Made by a program: the position numbers and the translations under genes. From the NCBI RefSeq assembly GCF_963678635.1, contig NC_087066.1, positions 26,079,986-26,143,985 of the forward strand: a DNA stretch of 64,000 bases, read 5' to 3'. The number at the start of each line of letters is the position of its first letter. Position 1 is the stretch's first letter. Shown one piece after another: positions 11,984 to 25,289 of this stretch. The notes under the pieces were generated by a model. The model did no database searches and was not told the origin of the DNA. It saw only the letters and a list, made by a program, of their open reading frames with translations. This DNA comes from Symsagittifera roscoffensis (taxonomy: Eukaryota; Xenacoelomorpha; Acoela; Convolutidae).

Positions 11984-12070
11984 TTTTCAAATACAATTTA
12001 AAAGCTTTTTGAACACAATTCAATACATTTTTCAAATACAATTTAAAAGCTTTTTGAACACAATTCAATA
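11984..12070. repeat. Two-copy 45 bp tandem duplication
   Basis: The string TTTTCAAATACAATTTAAAA plus GCTTTTTGAACACAATTCAATA occurs twice back to back (starts at 11984 and 12029). The copies are nearly identical, so this is a recent slippage or replication duplication. No function is evident. Confidence 0.85.
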
Positions 12071-12269
12071 ATACTAACGTATGAGAAGCAAACTAAAAGC
12101 TGAATGGAAAATTAAAAAGAGATCAAAAATGTAAATAGTTTACCCCGAGTAGACCTAATTGCTGATATTTTGTCTCTTGGACGAGAAGAATATAACTAAC
12201 AGGGACAAATACTTTCATGTAGTCTTTCTTCTGCTATATGTCCTATTGCTATATGTCTCACCTTTTTTT

Positions 12270-12530
12270 TTCTTAGATAGCCTATGTTGATCCGACTTGT
12301 GGTTAAATACTCTAAGGTTAACAACATATAAAATAAGTACAAGATTATGGATTAGATACAAGCTAGTAAATAGGCTTTACCTAGCATTATATATAAGATG
12401 GGCTGAACAGCTGAAAAAGACTTAATGAAATCCTAAAAGGTTGGGCGATTTTGTAATCTTATTGTTTCCTTGTTTTATTCTTACTAATTTAACTGCCCAA
12501 CTCGTCTTGCTTGTGGAAAGGTTGGTTTCG
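12270..12530. repeat. Partial copy of dispersed repeat family (core)
   Basis: Contains the family core: TGTGGTTAAATA..CTAAGGTTAACAACATA, GGATTAGATACAAGC..GTAAATAGGC, a GGGCTGAACAGCTG block, and TTTAACT..CCAACT..TTGCTTG. The same blocks, in the same order, recur at 25620, 27570, 30175 and 62715. The copy is diverged and truncated. Confidence 0.65.
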
Positions 12531-12546
12531 GAATCGTAATTTTAAC

Positions 12547-12795
12547 TTATAATTTTTCAAAGCAGGAATTTATAGCCTTAAAAAGAGTAAAATCATCTCT
12601 TTCAATTTTACCGAATAGTGGCATTTTTTTTACAAAAGCGCACTTTTGGCCGTTTAGAATTGAGTCCTTTTCAAGTAAACAATTAGGACAATAGCCTTTT
12701 ATCCGTGTAGTACATGCAATGCTATATCTTAACTCTTTTTCAAAAACTTTTAATTGTTCAACGCACATCTTCACATAAGTTACACCCAACAACAA
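12547..12795 (-). pseudogene. 82-codon Cys-containing frame, duplicated at 28440
   Basis: An open minus-strand frame of 82 codons with a protein-like run (CTTRIKGYCPNCLLEKDSIL) carrying a CxxC pair, then NGQKCAFVKKMPLF. A diverged copy of the same DNA at about 28380-28600 gives an alignable but stop-interrupted translation on the same strand. Preservation of the frame here but not there hints at coding origin, such as an exon or a transposon gene piece. The family is not recognised. The + strand copia LTR-like repeat starts immediately to its right. Confidence 0.3.
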
Positions 12796-13310
12796 AAAAA
12801 CTATTAGTATAAATGAACTTTTGTAGTAGAAAATTTAACATGAACATGTGCTCAAAGAATTTTACTCTTTAGGCGGGCGTCTAGCCTTCTTTAAAAATCA
12901 AAGTTATATCCCTTCAGGGTTTCTTTTTTTTGTTTGCTCTAAGCAGTTTCTTTTTCAACTTCTTTTTTTTAAGTTTTTTCTCTTTTTTGTCAATATCGCT
13001 CCCTTGGTTCTGGCTGTAAAGTTTGAAAATTGAAATGGTTGTTATTCATTCGCAAGGAACTTGCATCTTAATTTCTCCGTCTTTTAGGATTTTGCAAATA
13101 TTTCCGCAAAAATAACAATAGCCAATTATTCATTTTCCTCCAAACGATGAAGGATCTCTGGGAGGGAGGGATATAAAGGGCAGAAACATTGTATCTTCTA
13201 GAGCAACTTGACTTTTTTGTTTTCCCTGTACTTTCAATTTTTATAGCCGGTTTTGATGGAAAATTTAGGCTAATCTCAAACTATAAGCGTTGCAGAGTTT
13301 CCCAATTTAC
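12795..13310 (+). repeat. Degenerate LTR-like direct repeat, left copy
   Basis: About 515 bp, from AACTATTAGTATAAATGAAC to AAGCGTTGCAGAGTTTCCCA. The same sequence recurs in direct orientation at 14198-14750, with substitutions and small indels. The two flank a fragment of copia integrase, so they are best read as the LTRs of an internally deleted Ty1/copia element. The divergence shows it is old. Confidence 0.65.
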
Positions 13311-14165
13311 CATCTGAAGTACGCTGGTGCACGCTATGCTTTGAGTTTCACCGACGACTTCAGTCGGCTGGTTGTGGTAATTCTCTACAGAAGAAGAGTG
13401 ATTCTCTACAGAAGTTCCAGGAGTTTGTGGCTGAGCCTGGAGTGCGAACTGAAAATGGAGTTGAGTTTTTGTCAAACGCGTTCAGGAGATTTTGTGAAGA
13501 ATCCCAAGTGAAGCAAGAAATCACTGTGCCCGATACTCCGCCACAGAATGATCTATCACAGCGCCATAACAGAAATATCACCGAGATGACTCGATGTCTG
13601 CTGGTCGAAGCAAAGCTACTGAAAATGTTCTGGGTGCGAGCAAAATCGACAGCTGTGAGGTTTCGCCTTTTGTGTCCTACATCCAGCAACCAGAAGCGCG
13701 TTCCACCGACAGCGATGCACTATGGGATGCTGTCGAAAGTAAACTATTCGCGTGTGTTCGATTGCTTGGCTTACTATATGGATCGAGAAAACAGGCGGAT
13801 GCTGGATCCAAACAGTTAGACAAAAAAGTTTATTGGCTACGAGGAAGAGAGCAAAGCCTATTTGCTGATCAACCTAGAGACAAGAAGGGTGGTGCAAGCA
13901 AGAAGCGTGACATTCGATGAGAACATCCTTCTAGATGATTTCATGGTTGGCAGTGAGCCATTACAAACCTGGAGCTATCATTCGAGCGATTCATTGATAT
14001 ATAGCAACCAAGCACAACGAAAACCAGCGAAGCACGAAGCTCACCAACAGGGGGTGATACTGCAGATTTCGTTGTGCTACTGAAAAGGATCAAGTCGAGG
14101 ATGAAGCAGCAGGTTCATATGCTACTGATCAATCAGTGCATAGGTCCGTTGCGACCAGGAACCAA
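13311..14165 (+). pseudogene. Ty1/copia integrase fragment, frameshifted
   Basis: Translation in three plus-strand frames gives, in order: RYALSFTDDFSRLVVV (copia integrase, second catalytic strand region), VRTENGVEFLSNAFRRFC (the D/E..NG catalytic loop), then EITVPDTPPQND..RHNRNITEMTRCLL, corresponding to the conserved P-x-Q-N-G..NRT segment. Further on, GYEEESKAYLLINLETRRVV is the copia integrase C-terminal tail. At least two frameshifts and missing residues show it is dead. Gag, protease and reverse transcriptase are absent between the flanking repeats. Confidence 0.75.
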
Positions 14166-14197
14166 CCCATTCATTGCGCCCAACGTCAAACCACAAC

Positions 14198-14750
14198 TAA
14201 AAACTATTAGTATAAATGAAATTCTGTAGTAGAAAAATTAACACATGAACACGTGCTCAAAGGTTTTCACTCTTTATCCGGGCGTCTCTTTGGTCGGGCG
14301 TCTTCTTTAAAAATCAAGATTATATCAGTTCAGGGTTCCCTTTTTCTTTTGCTCTATGCAGTTCCTTTTTAGAGTCTGTCACGAGCTTATCCATCAAATT
14401 ATTTTTGAACTTCTTTTTTTTCAGTTTTTTCTCTATTTAGTACCTATCGCTCCCTTGGTTCTGGCTGTGAAATCTCAAAATTGAAATGGTTGTTATTCAC
14501 TCGCAAGCAACTTGCATCTCTAGTTCTCCATCTTTTAGGATATTTCTGCAAAGTGTCATTCGAAAATTGTTCATTTTCCTCGAAACGATGAAGAATCTTT
14601 TGCTGGGAGGGATATAAAGGGCAGAAATTTTGTATCTTCTGGAGCAAGTTTGACACTATTGTTTTTCCTGTACTTTCAACTTTTATAGCCGGGTTTTATT
14701 GATTGTTTAAGCTAATCACAAACTATAAGCGTTGCAGAGTTTCCCAGTTT
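14198..14750 (+). repeat. Degenerate LTR-like direct repeat, right copy
   Basis: Right-hand partner of the repeat at 12795-13310. Shared blocks include AACTATTAGTATAAATGAA, the GGGCGTC..TCTTTAAAAATCAA stretch and GCGTTGCAGAGTTTCCCA. It holds a small extra segment (AGAGTCTGTCACGAGCTTATC region) absent from the left copy. Confidence 0.65.
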
Positions 14751-15519
14751 TTTGTTCAATTTCCAACCTTTGTTGTAATGATGGAAACAATGTCTTTTTA
14801 GGTATTCCATTGTTTATGAAAAGGAAATTTTTGATTGATTGTTTTTTGGTCCTTTCCTTTCTGACCATTTATTCTTTGTTTTTTTTTTCATGAATTGTTC
14901 TCGGGTGATTTTATTTGATCACACTCTCATTCCAATAGAGAAATTTTTGTTAATTTTTCCTATTGGGATAGGCTTATAAGCACAGCTGAAACTCATTTCT
15001 AAGCGCTATAGAAAAAGCAAGTCTTATTTCGTCCTATACGCCATTGTGAACATAATCTTTTCGACTTACACTATCCCATCACTGATATTAAAATGAAGAG
15101 ATAAGTTCTTGATGTTGATCAGTAAAACAATTATTTCATAACAATTTATTTCCGATAATAATCTCGGATATGAAATTCATTTTATAGCATATGCAAGTTG
15201 GAAATTAAACAATTTATATCTGGTCTTACTTATTTTTAAAAGTGTCCACTGGTTCATCCACAGGCTTACCAATTTCCTCTTTTATAAATTTTTGATTAGG
15301 TTTCTATTAATATTTTAATGGCATTACCAGTGAAAACTGTAGAGACATTGTAAAACAAACTATAAACAAAGAAAAAGTATAATAGGATTAATAAGTTGTT
15401 AGGGTTCAAGGGTTAAAACGAAGAATCAAAAAAATTTTAGGTTATTTGACAAAAGGGCAATTTTTTGATGTAGATGGGGGTATTTTGCTCCTTAGCTAGC
15501 TTAGGCAACTTCCAGGAAC
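14751..15519. other. AT-rich spacer between copia remnants
   Basis: No open frame or repeat I can support. It may be the decayed 5' part of the second copia remnant. Confidence 0.4.
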
Positions 15520-17445
15520 GAGCAGTTTAGATCCAGCAGAGGAAAAACAATCGAAACATTTTCCAGTGATGTACATAACGAACGATTTTGTGGGAACAGA
15601 TGGCTATGGCGATGAGAAAAAGAACTGGAAGCTGCTTCGAGAGAAGTTTAGCTGCGCAGAGAGGTCGACGGTGGTCAGTTTAGTAGGCCAGCTTGCGAAG
15701 CTGCACCTAAGATCAGAGGAGGATCTGAACGACTACTTCGTTTGAAGCTAAGAGCTGATGAAGCCGTTGAACCAAACCGGAAAAGCAATCACGGACTCAA
15801 AGGTAAAACTTTGCTGATCAATGGGCTGCCTGACAGCTATGACTATTTTGAGGCGCAGGAGAGCTTTTAATCAGCCGAAACATTTCCAGAGCGGATTAGG
15901 CTAATACGATGACCCAAGGAAGAGAAGGCTCGATGTGGAGGGAAGACTGACTGATTATGATCACATAGCCATGCAAGCTGCGAGGAAGAAGAAAGCAGTG
16001 TCAAATAGTGACTGCTATGTGTGCGGTCAGAACGGTCCTTTATGTGCCTGGGACCTCACATCAAAAAGTGACAGTGGACAATCCAGTGCTCGAGGCAGTG
16101 GGTCGAACGAAGCAAGTAGGCCAGGAGCAAAAAGCTTCAATTGTTTTACAACCTGGACATTTAGCAAGGGAGTGCAAGCAAGGAGGGACAGATTTCTTTA
16201 GTCGCTGTGCTCCAACTGCAATCAAGGGATGAAGCGAGACGACTCCATTGTGGTTACGAGGTGCACTGATCATGAGGTGCGCGACAGGGCTGTTTTTCTA
16301 GCTTTGAGAGCTGGAAGGAAGGGACAACTGTGGAGAGCGCCAACGGCACGCTGTCAAAGATTGAGAGCAAAGGAAAAGTGAGTTGAAGTTGAGATTAGGG
16401 ACTGCCATGATGCTGTGAGGAACTACACTTTTCACAATGTGATGTTTGATCCGAGCTATAGTGTGAGCTCAGCTGTAGGTAGAGGCTAAAGCTTCAATTT
16501 TGCCGTAGATGCTTCACCTTTACGGGCACCAGATGGAGAAAAACTACCTGTAAAAGCTGCTTTTTCTTTCTCGAGTGCAAGCTCAGCAGGCACCCAAGGA
16601 CTCTTGTGAGGAAGAGAAGGAGGGATACTAGTGATGTAATGTTGTGGCACCGACGACTCCAGCAGATCTCCAGGTCCAACTCATTCTGCAGGATCTTTCT
16701 TCGCTTGTCAATGTGGGAGAGCTAGAATTCTGCGAAGTGTATTCATTTTTCACGATGCAAGAACTAGCAGGGCATAGGAAGACTGACAGCAGAGCATTGG
16801 CAGTTGGGCAACGGGTCTTCAGTGAAGTTCAGGGACCATTTTAAGTACCGAGTACGCTATGCTTTGAGCTTCATCGACGAATTAAGTCGGCTGGCTGTGG
16901 CCAAGTACCTGGTGAAGAAGAGTGATTCGTTACGGACTGGCCTATACCCATGCTTCAGTGACTAGAATTCAAGAGCCATGGGCTACTCAATGCAAGGCTA
17001 CCCGAGATGAACCCGAGAAAATGAACCCGAGAAAAGAGCAGTTAATTTCTGCCTTGACCGTATTGGTGAACTCACCAGAAGGCATGGGAACGTGGACACT
17101 TGTTGACAAACCACGATCTCGGTCAGTTATTCCTGGAAAATTGGTTCTTGCGGTAAGAAAAGATGCGATAGAGCTGATCAAAGCCAAACATTTAGTGAGA
17201 GAGTTCATGCAACTGGAAGGACTTATTTTTCAATGAGACGTTTTCTCCGAACTGTAAACCCAAAAAAAGAGGAAACTGCTGGCTCTGGGAGCACAAGATG
17301 ATCTTGTGCTTCATCAGATGCATATTAAGTCAGCCTTCACCAACTCTCCTCTAACAGAGACAGTGTGCATGGAACTGTCAGAGGGATTCAGCAGCGGAGA
17401 GAACCAATTGTGCTTGCTAGCTTATCCTAGTAGCTCTAATTTTGA
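15520..17445 (+). pseudogene. Decayed Ty1/copia gag-pol remnant
   Basis: Plus-strand fragments in changing frames follow the copia gene order. LLINGLPDSYDYFEAQ near 15810 is the Gag motif before the zinc knuckle. PGHLARECKQGG near 16150 and CYVCG near 16015 are knuckle remnants. A short integrase piece near 16855-16930 (RYALSF-type, as in the remnant at 13311) is followed at once by reverse transcriptase: WTLVDKPRSRSVIPGKLVL near 17094, then HQMHIKSAFTNSPL near 17310 and MELSEGFSSGENQLCLL near 17369. Most of the integrase is deleted and many frameshifts are present. It is the same family as the fragment at 13311. Confidence 0.75.
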
Positions 17446-20400
17446 ATTTAACAGATTGTATCCCAAATTTCATTTCTTAGTCTTTTGGTTTTTATAAAAA
17501 CCACACGGGGACCGACGGGATAAGGGATGTGTTTTATCTGTGATTTGGTTACTAGGGCAGAAGATGGGTCAATTTTTGGAAAACTGGACTAAAATTTGAC
17601 CATGGCATTCTATACAGACGAAGTGGGATGGGTGATGTGACTGGTTACTATTGTGTTTTATACTTACTTTTGTAATTAATAAACAGAGCTTACTAAGGGG
17701 AGTGTTGGCTGACAATTTTTTCAATAAAAATACTGCACAGTTGGTTTAGTATTTTAAAAAAAAAATTAGGAAAAACAACTTGAATGATCCTACGTAAAAA
17801 AAGTGAAAAATTGTCGAATTCATTAAATAATTGCGCTAAACTTAACTTGTAAGTAAGTTTAGTTTGTAACTTAGTTGGTTGATGTTTATAACTCTCTCGT
17901 TATAAAGAGCGCATTAATAAGTTGGGTACACTTCCGATTACTGCGTTTGATGGTAAAGGTCTGGTCGTCGTGAACACCTGGACCGTATTGTGTGTCAAAA
18001 ACAAACAAATTTTTTTGATCTGGATGAATAGAGATGCGGTCTATTAAGGCTTAGAAACCGTACGTTCGCGTGAGAATGTTGGGTCCGAAGAAAAATAAAT
18101 ATTCATTAGCAAGCAGAACATTTCCTCATACGTTTCTAAGCAAAGAGAGTATGTGGTTTTTATACCTTGGGTTCAGTTCCAAGTTTTGGTAAAATCGTCT
18201 ATTTTATTTTAATTTGGGTAAAAAATTTAGTTTCCCGTTTTTCATGCATGTGTGGCAAAACGTTTTGTAACACTTTTGAACTATCATATGTTGAGCCTTA
18301 ACTCTGCAATTTGAAAGAACTAGCTGGTCGCAAATATTTCAGGCGCAGTGTATTAGAGCCTAAAAAGTCAGTGACGAGCTGTGAGCAATGTTGGTGCATT
18401 TTTTGATCGCCAGTATTTTACCATCCATACAAGTTATCTTTTTGAGTGTTTTCTAATATTAGGACATAAGCATCCTGTCGGCATTGTAGGCATGGAAAGT
18501 TGTCAAAAACTTTGTTCGTCTTAGAATCCAGAAGCATGTAGCATTCAGCACATAAATATTTAAATAAACAAAAAGTTATGGATAATTTTTTCCATTGACG
18601 TTTTTTTCTCAATTGACTGGTTGTATTTATTAACTGTCAATCAGAACTTCTTATGTTGTCGTATATGGCGGATTTTATACCCAAAAATTGTCAAACTAAT
18701 TTTCGGAAAAATAGATAGAGCATTTTTGCTTTTATTGATACTTTTTGCGAAGAGTAAAAAAAAAGTGTTTGGCTATCATAAAAATGGATATGATTTTGAA
18801 ATTACTGGCAAAAAGAAAGCGAGTTGGAATCCTTTATTTTGTAAGAAATGTTCTGTAAATGTTTTTTTCTTGATTGCATCATTGTTGATGGTTCTGGGTT
18901 GAAGTTTTGGTTTCAAAATGTAAGTAATTACTGACAGAACGAAAAAAACTCAAATTGCACCCATCAAAATTTTGACAAAAAATCAGTCTACTATTGATTA
19001 GCTGAATAATTTTTTGTTATGTGTTAAAGTTTTTTATGAACTTAAGAAAAAATGTGAACAAAAAGCAGGCAAACTGATTTTAATTTTTTCCTAGGAAAAA
19101 GCTGCGAAACCAAAAGTTACTTTAAAACTACTTATGAAAAGTCCTGGAGAAAGTAAAAAGTCTAAATAATTTTTTGATCAATTCTGATTGAGGCGGTTAG
19201 GGCAATAGAAATTGCATATTTCATATGTTCTTGTCAATTCGGCTTGTAGTTTTTTCCAGAGTCATGTTGATGCGGTTTTATGTAAACCAAAAGGGCCCGC
19301 TGCGCGTTATGGTTCCTATAAGGGAATTTCCACAACATGGCCTGTATCTTCGGGAGCAAACAGTAAAGGATTCATGAAAAGTATTGGAGCCCGCTTTTTT
19401 GGTGCCAACAAAGTTAATCGTCACAATCAAGTTGACAGGCAATTTTGTAGCCACCAACGCATTACTTTTTGTTGGTAATGGAAAAATTTTACTCGGTACC
19501 AGGTTCGACAATTATTGTTCGCCCATTACCCAAGAATGGTGTCCAATCAAAACATTTTCGCGAACTTGGAACATCGAATTTTTTCAGGGCAAGGGTACAA
19601 CCAAACCTACTGATCCGTCAGTGTCCAGAAATTTATTGTGAGTACCAATTAGTATGAATCCAGCTAGCCTTGTGTTTCATAACCCGAACAACATTTTTGT
19701 TAGATTTTTGTTATTATTTTTGTCTTATTTCTATTTCACATTAGTTCTATAAAAGCGTCATCATGGAATGCCTGAGTTGTGTAGCATTAAAATACCTTAT
19801 AAAGTCTAACTTTGCATCCAAATGATGGTTCTTAGCACTTTCATCGGTTCCTAGATGGCACCAAAGAGTTTGTACAACATCCATTGTCCATTGTGGCAGG
19901 TCAAACGGTCATTTTTCCCACAGAAAACACATCAAAAATTACACTGTTTTGTTTTCATTAAATTGCAATCGATTATGCTTTCTAGTATCATGCTAAATTG
20001 TTCTTGATTTACCAGTTTTCTTGTCAAAAACAGAATGAATCAGAAAAAATTAGGACGTAAAATGTGTTTTATGTTATGATCTTGGCGTGATGCAAAATTT
20101 TACATGCTCATTTTTTGGTTTAGGCTATTGGTTTTCGATCCCTTCGTTCGCTAAATGTTTTTGAGTGTAGCCATTTTTTTGTTGTAATTGACAAGTTTTG
20201 CTTTTTGGGTAACATGTTTTTGTGACTAGGCAGTTTTTGGGTATTTCGTCCGTACAACCATATGAGTGTTTAAAATTTGTTTTCAGGTTTACTTTGAAAA
20301 TAACTTTCACATGTGTTCATAGAGGGAGCTTTTACCTTGTCCCGTGTCTTTGCTTTAAGTCGAGCTTTTGCTATCCAGTGACGTTCCCTTAGTTCAATTT

Positions 20401-23400
20401 TGAATAATTTTTCCGTCCCTTTTAATAATTTGTGAGTGTTTCCACCTTTATTTACTGTTTTTCTAAAACTTTTTGCACCTTTTGCGCAATTTTGTGGTGG
20501 TATAACACTTTCATAGGTTATCATGTTTCTGATAATAACGATGGGGGAATTGAGTTCACCTTTCACAGTTATAAACAATCGGAAGTATTTGAACCTTACT
20601 CATTACCGCGTTGACAGATGTTCAATAGGACCCTCTCTAGACGCTAATGCTAGAAAAATCGTAACGAGTAATTCTAAAAAAGTCAGATAAGTTTTTAATC
20701 ATCAATCATGAGTATGACAAAATTTACAAACATTGAAATTAGAATAACAATTTTCATCAAATCCGCGGAGCTGCTAATTTTTAGCAAAAGAATTTTTTTG
20801 CTGTTTTTTCTATAAATTTTTCAGTATAACGAATGGTTTGATTGGACTAACATTTAAATTGGAGAAAAACTTGGAATAGTCGCTTGTAACCAAATGGATG
20901 ACTCGGTGATTACACAACTAAGCTTATTTTTTGTTAGTTGAATCTGCTATAATACTTTAGTTCAATCTCGCTAGTAGAAGCTGGGCTTCTTCCGCATTTG
21001 GACAGCTGACTGTCTACTGGGTGACTGTGACTACTGACTTGCTATAGATTGTACGAACGATAGTGCATCCACATTAATGTAATTTTCATTGGTTGGTTGA
21101 AAAAGGACTGAAAATAGCCTTTTTTTGAATTAGTCTTCAAGCGTGTCAATTTTAAACTGTCTGTGTTTTTTTGAAATTCTGAGTCTATGTTTGCTTAGGT
21201 TCTGTCTTTTTCATTTTTTTTATTTCAATATGTTTTTTTCAACTATTGTGTATTTCGACAAACAAATTTTTTGATGAAACCATAAGGTTTGAATATGATT
21301 TGTTTAAGAGAGTGATGGCGAATTTCTTCCTTGATTGCAATACATTTCGTTTTGTATGATTGTTGTTTCACTGCCTGGTCTTTCACTATCTCTCTGCTGA
21401 AAATTTTTCTTTGACTGGAAATTAACCAACAAGGTTATTACAATGAGTTGTCTTCTCTATAGTCTGATCTAAATCTAAGTGTCTTTCATCACTCTCATTG
21501 GTTACTTTTCTTTTTATCGTAAATGGGAGGGATCTGAGTTCCATTATTTTCTTTAAATCGCAGTTTTTTTTTAACCTAATTTTGGCCTACTTCTAATGAC
21601 TTTCTTAATTTATTTTCATTCCGATATCTCTGAAATTTTGCATTTGTTTCAAATTTGTTCTTGTAGGTTCTATTATAAAGGTACTTGAATTGGTTTTTTC
21701 TTTTAAATAGTAAGGTTTTAGTTTTTGTTTTAGTAATGGTGGTAGAGTTTTTTTGATAAAGCATGTAAAGAGTGTTTGTGTAACGGAAGACTTGTATAAA
21801 TAACAGAAATGCATGTTATTTCCAAATTTTGAAGTAAACCAAGTTTAAAGAAAAGGTTTGTAGGGGTTTTGTCCGGAATAACATTATTGTGTAGAGAGTT
21901 GATCCAGCACTTGCATTGATAGTGGTTTTGTATCTCAATCAAATTTTTGCGGTTATTTCATGGCAGCTCCCTTTTTTATTCGTTACATACATTAAAGTGT
22001 GTTCCCAATTGTTTGTTTTGAGTTTCTAGTTCATTGGAATATGGTGAATATGCAGTTATGAACGAATCTGTTCTTCCTAGTTCATGATACCAACTAGGGA
22101 TATCTGTGTTCAGTAAACATCTTCTTTATCAGAGATTACTTCTGAAGAAAACCAAATGCAAGATTGAGTTTTTCTGAAGAAATCATTGCTTCAGTAGCTG
22201 TAGTATTTACTACTGGATTTACTTGGAGGAACAGAAAAAGTGAGTTTACTACTACTACGCATAGTTTATAACTTCGTTTGATGAATGAAAATTTGGTTCT
22301 TCCACAAGATCTATCTGTACAGTATGAGAAAAAAAATTAGCGGTATCTTTTTGTTGTTCTAATTAGGCTTCGTTTAAATTGTGATGTTTGTTTTTTTATT
22401 TTTTTGAAAAAAAAACAAACAATCCTGCAATGAACCGGTATACTTATTTGTCTAAGCCTAGTCAAAAGGGAAATCATTTTTTTCATTTATCTTTGTGTAT
22501 ACCAAGATGACTTTCAAATTGATCTGTAAGTGCCATTTCAAAATTTTCTATGAAAAAGGGGACATTGGAACGCAGATTTTTTTCCTGTACATCGGAAAAA
22601 TTTGATGTTGTCTTAATTTTTTTAAATAAAGACAACATCAGATGCAGGGATTTCTTCTAAACAATTATGTACCAATTTTGCTTAGATATGAAGCTCTCGA
22701 TAATCGATAGTGAACATTTTCTGAGTCGATTGCTTTGTCGATTGCTTTGTTTTTGATGATTTTTTCATTACTTTTTTGACTGCTTATGTGTTTTCTATTG
22801 GCAATAAGTTCAATGTTTTAGTCTAAGATTGTTGAATTTTTGATCAACTGAGTAAAGTTATCTTTGCTTGTAAAAGCCTTGTTCGTGACGTGTGTTGCAC
22901 TTCCTAATTTTTGTTTTTGTCGTTTAGATGACAGAATGATATTTTATCGTTTGAAAAACACTCTTGTATCACTTTATAGTGTTATCGTTTTTTTCAAATT
23001 ATAAGAGATCAGATAAATCTTCAATAATACAGTTGAACTGATGATCCTCAGTTTGAATAGCATTTTTGTGTAATTTGAGAGACATTGCATTATATTTATG
23101 ACACGATTCTTCCTGGCTTACTTAATTATTTAGTAATTTGTTTCAAATCCTTCTTACTTGGTTGTAGCCGAACCTTGTATGAAATAAAAACTTATATCAT
23201 TGATCAGCTTTTTCTTATTTTCTTTGGGAATTTTGACCATTCTGTCACAACTTATTTTCATGACAGAATGAACAAAAAATCCAGTTACTTTGTTGTTAGT
23301 TTGTTTTATTATGGAAAAACTCATCGCTTTATTTTTTCAAATCATGGACTTTCTCTTTATTTTCTACTTTGCTATTTTTATTGTAGACTTATATTTCTTT

Positions 23401-25289
23401 AGGAATAATCTCATGTTCTAATTGATGTTTATCAAATTCTGTAGTTGATGCGTTTGGAATTTTCATTGAATGAAAAGATTTCTTTAAAAAATGTTACAAA
23501 AGTCACCTCTTGACAAAAAAAACTAAATCATAGCTTCGTAAACAGCATAAAGAATCTAATAATTAATGTTCACAAGCTTGTAGAGGTCATACGGCACCGC
23601 AAAACTCTCTAGTTGTTGTTCAGTTCCTTTGCTTTTCTTTTTTATACAATCATAAATTAAAATACATGATAATCATCCCTTTGGAATTATTATTGCACTA
23701 GTAGTGAACTTATTCCTATTAGTGTTGAATTAACGTGTACATGGAAAGGAAATCAATAGTCTGCTTTTGCTACAACTGTGTCCGCATGGTTTTTTTTTTC
23801 ATAACATCAAATAAATTATCGTGCTCCAGTGTTCATTTGAAAGATGTTTTGTGTCGTATCAAAGTTGAAAAGAAAATTTTTGTTCTAGATGTAAGTTCTT
23901 TATGTTCATGCTATAAAATACTAAATAACCTAATACTCTCATTTTTTTTCTGTTGTGATCTGGGAATTTAGTACTTTGAGATCATCTCCTTTTTTATACT
24001 GGTTGTATACCAATTTTACTTTAAACATGTTCTGAACACTGTCTTCTTTCAAAGACAAATTTAGTTTTTTCTCCCTAAAGTTTTAGTCCCTGTTTCCTGA
24101 ATAAGTAATAAGATCGAAATTTTCTTCTACATGTTTTGCGCCCTTGTGTTTTCGCTTTTATAAGCTACTGTTTGATTTAAGGGTGCAAAACAAATTGTCT
24201 TTATCAAGAAATTTGGTAGACCACATAATCTGCAGAAACCTCAATAAAAAAATTATTTCTCTGATCCAATTAGATTTACAAAGTTTGTTACCTCGGTCAG
24301 GGTTGTTTAGTTAAATGCGGAGCATGAATCTTTTTCAATGAAAGTTTTTCCTGCAAGTTTGTATTTGAGCAGCCCTATCGGCTCCAATGGTCATAATTTT
24401 TGGCTTCGATTAGTTACTGAGTTTAGGTATCTCGCAGAAGCAACGAGTTTGACGATGCTACCTTCTGATAAAATTACAAATGGAATTTATAATTTCTGGT
24501 CCCAATTTTACCTCCCATTTTTCCAACTTTTCGTGAAAATTATCGCTGATCTAGTAAGTCATAAAAATTTACTTTTAGGGTACTGACCATTGAGTTGATC
24601 TTTGTTTGGTGAATATGTTTCAAAACTAAATGTTGTTTTTTTAAACTGTCAAGGGTATGGTGAGTATGGTCTGTTATCGTTACTTTTCTGGTCAAAATTT
24701 TTACAAGTGCTCTCGTAACTATTTTTGAACATTGATCTCTCTTTATAAAAAACACTGATAATGGGACCTGGTCCAAGGCACCAAATACCAAATCAATTTC
24801 GGTTTTGTCTTTTGCTAGCTCATTTGGAACATAGGCTGCGCTGATTTCTGATCCTTAAATTGAACTTTCTAGGTTGATCTTTTATTCTGTTTTTCCGACT
24901 TATTATCAACACTGTTTCAGGCTGTTCCAGTAAATTCATTTCTTATATTCAGATCCAAATTCATAATATATATAGGACTTTTTGTTTTTAACTTTTGCCA
25001 AATTGCGAGTGAATCCAATTTTAAACTTCTGGCGGGCTTGAACCTAGCTTACAGAATTCATTTTTTGCTCTTTATTGGTCCCCCCTCTACTGAAGTGTCA
25101 AATCTATTTATATAAATTCTGAAAAGTTTGTCAGATTTCAGATTGTCTTTTTAATGTTTTTCATTATGATCGGTAATACTATGTTAAAACTGATCTTTTA
25201 TATCGTTTCAATCTGAACTTACTGCTACTCCCTTAAATCGTTGAGCGCTCTGGACCTCGTATCATTCAATCAAATAAGGCTTGTTGTCA
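17446..25289. other. Long AT-rich region without a supported gene
   Basis: Nearly 8 kb of AT-rich sequence in which the plus strand is visibly richer in T than in A from about 18000 onward. Short open frames (for example 18418-18612 minus with CAEC and CLQC pairs, 18621-18902 plus, 20270-20578 minus) lack recognisable motifs. The strand-biased T richness would fit intronic sequence of a plus-strand transcript but proves nothing. No tRNA or rRNA was recognised by eye. Confidence 0.4.

Noticed and set aside
18418-18612. 64-codon minus-strand frame with CAEC and CLQC pairs as a zinc-finger gene
   Set aside because: Too short, no start context or family match, and surrounded by AT-rich sequence; a loose resemblance to the 12547 fragment is not enough.
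20270-20578. 102-codon minus-strand lysine-rich frame
   Set aside because: Composition follows local T-richness of the plus strand; no motif and no duplicate to test for coding constraint.
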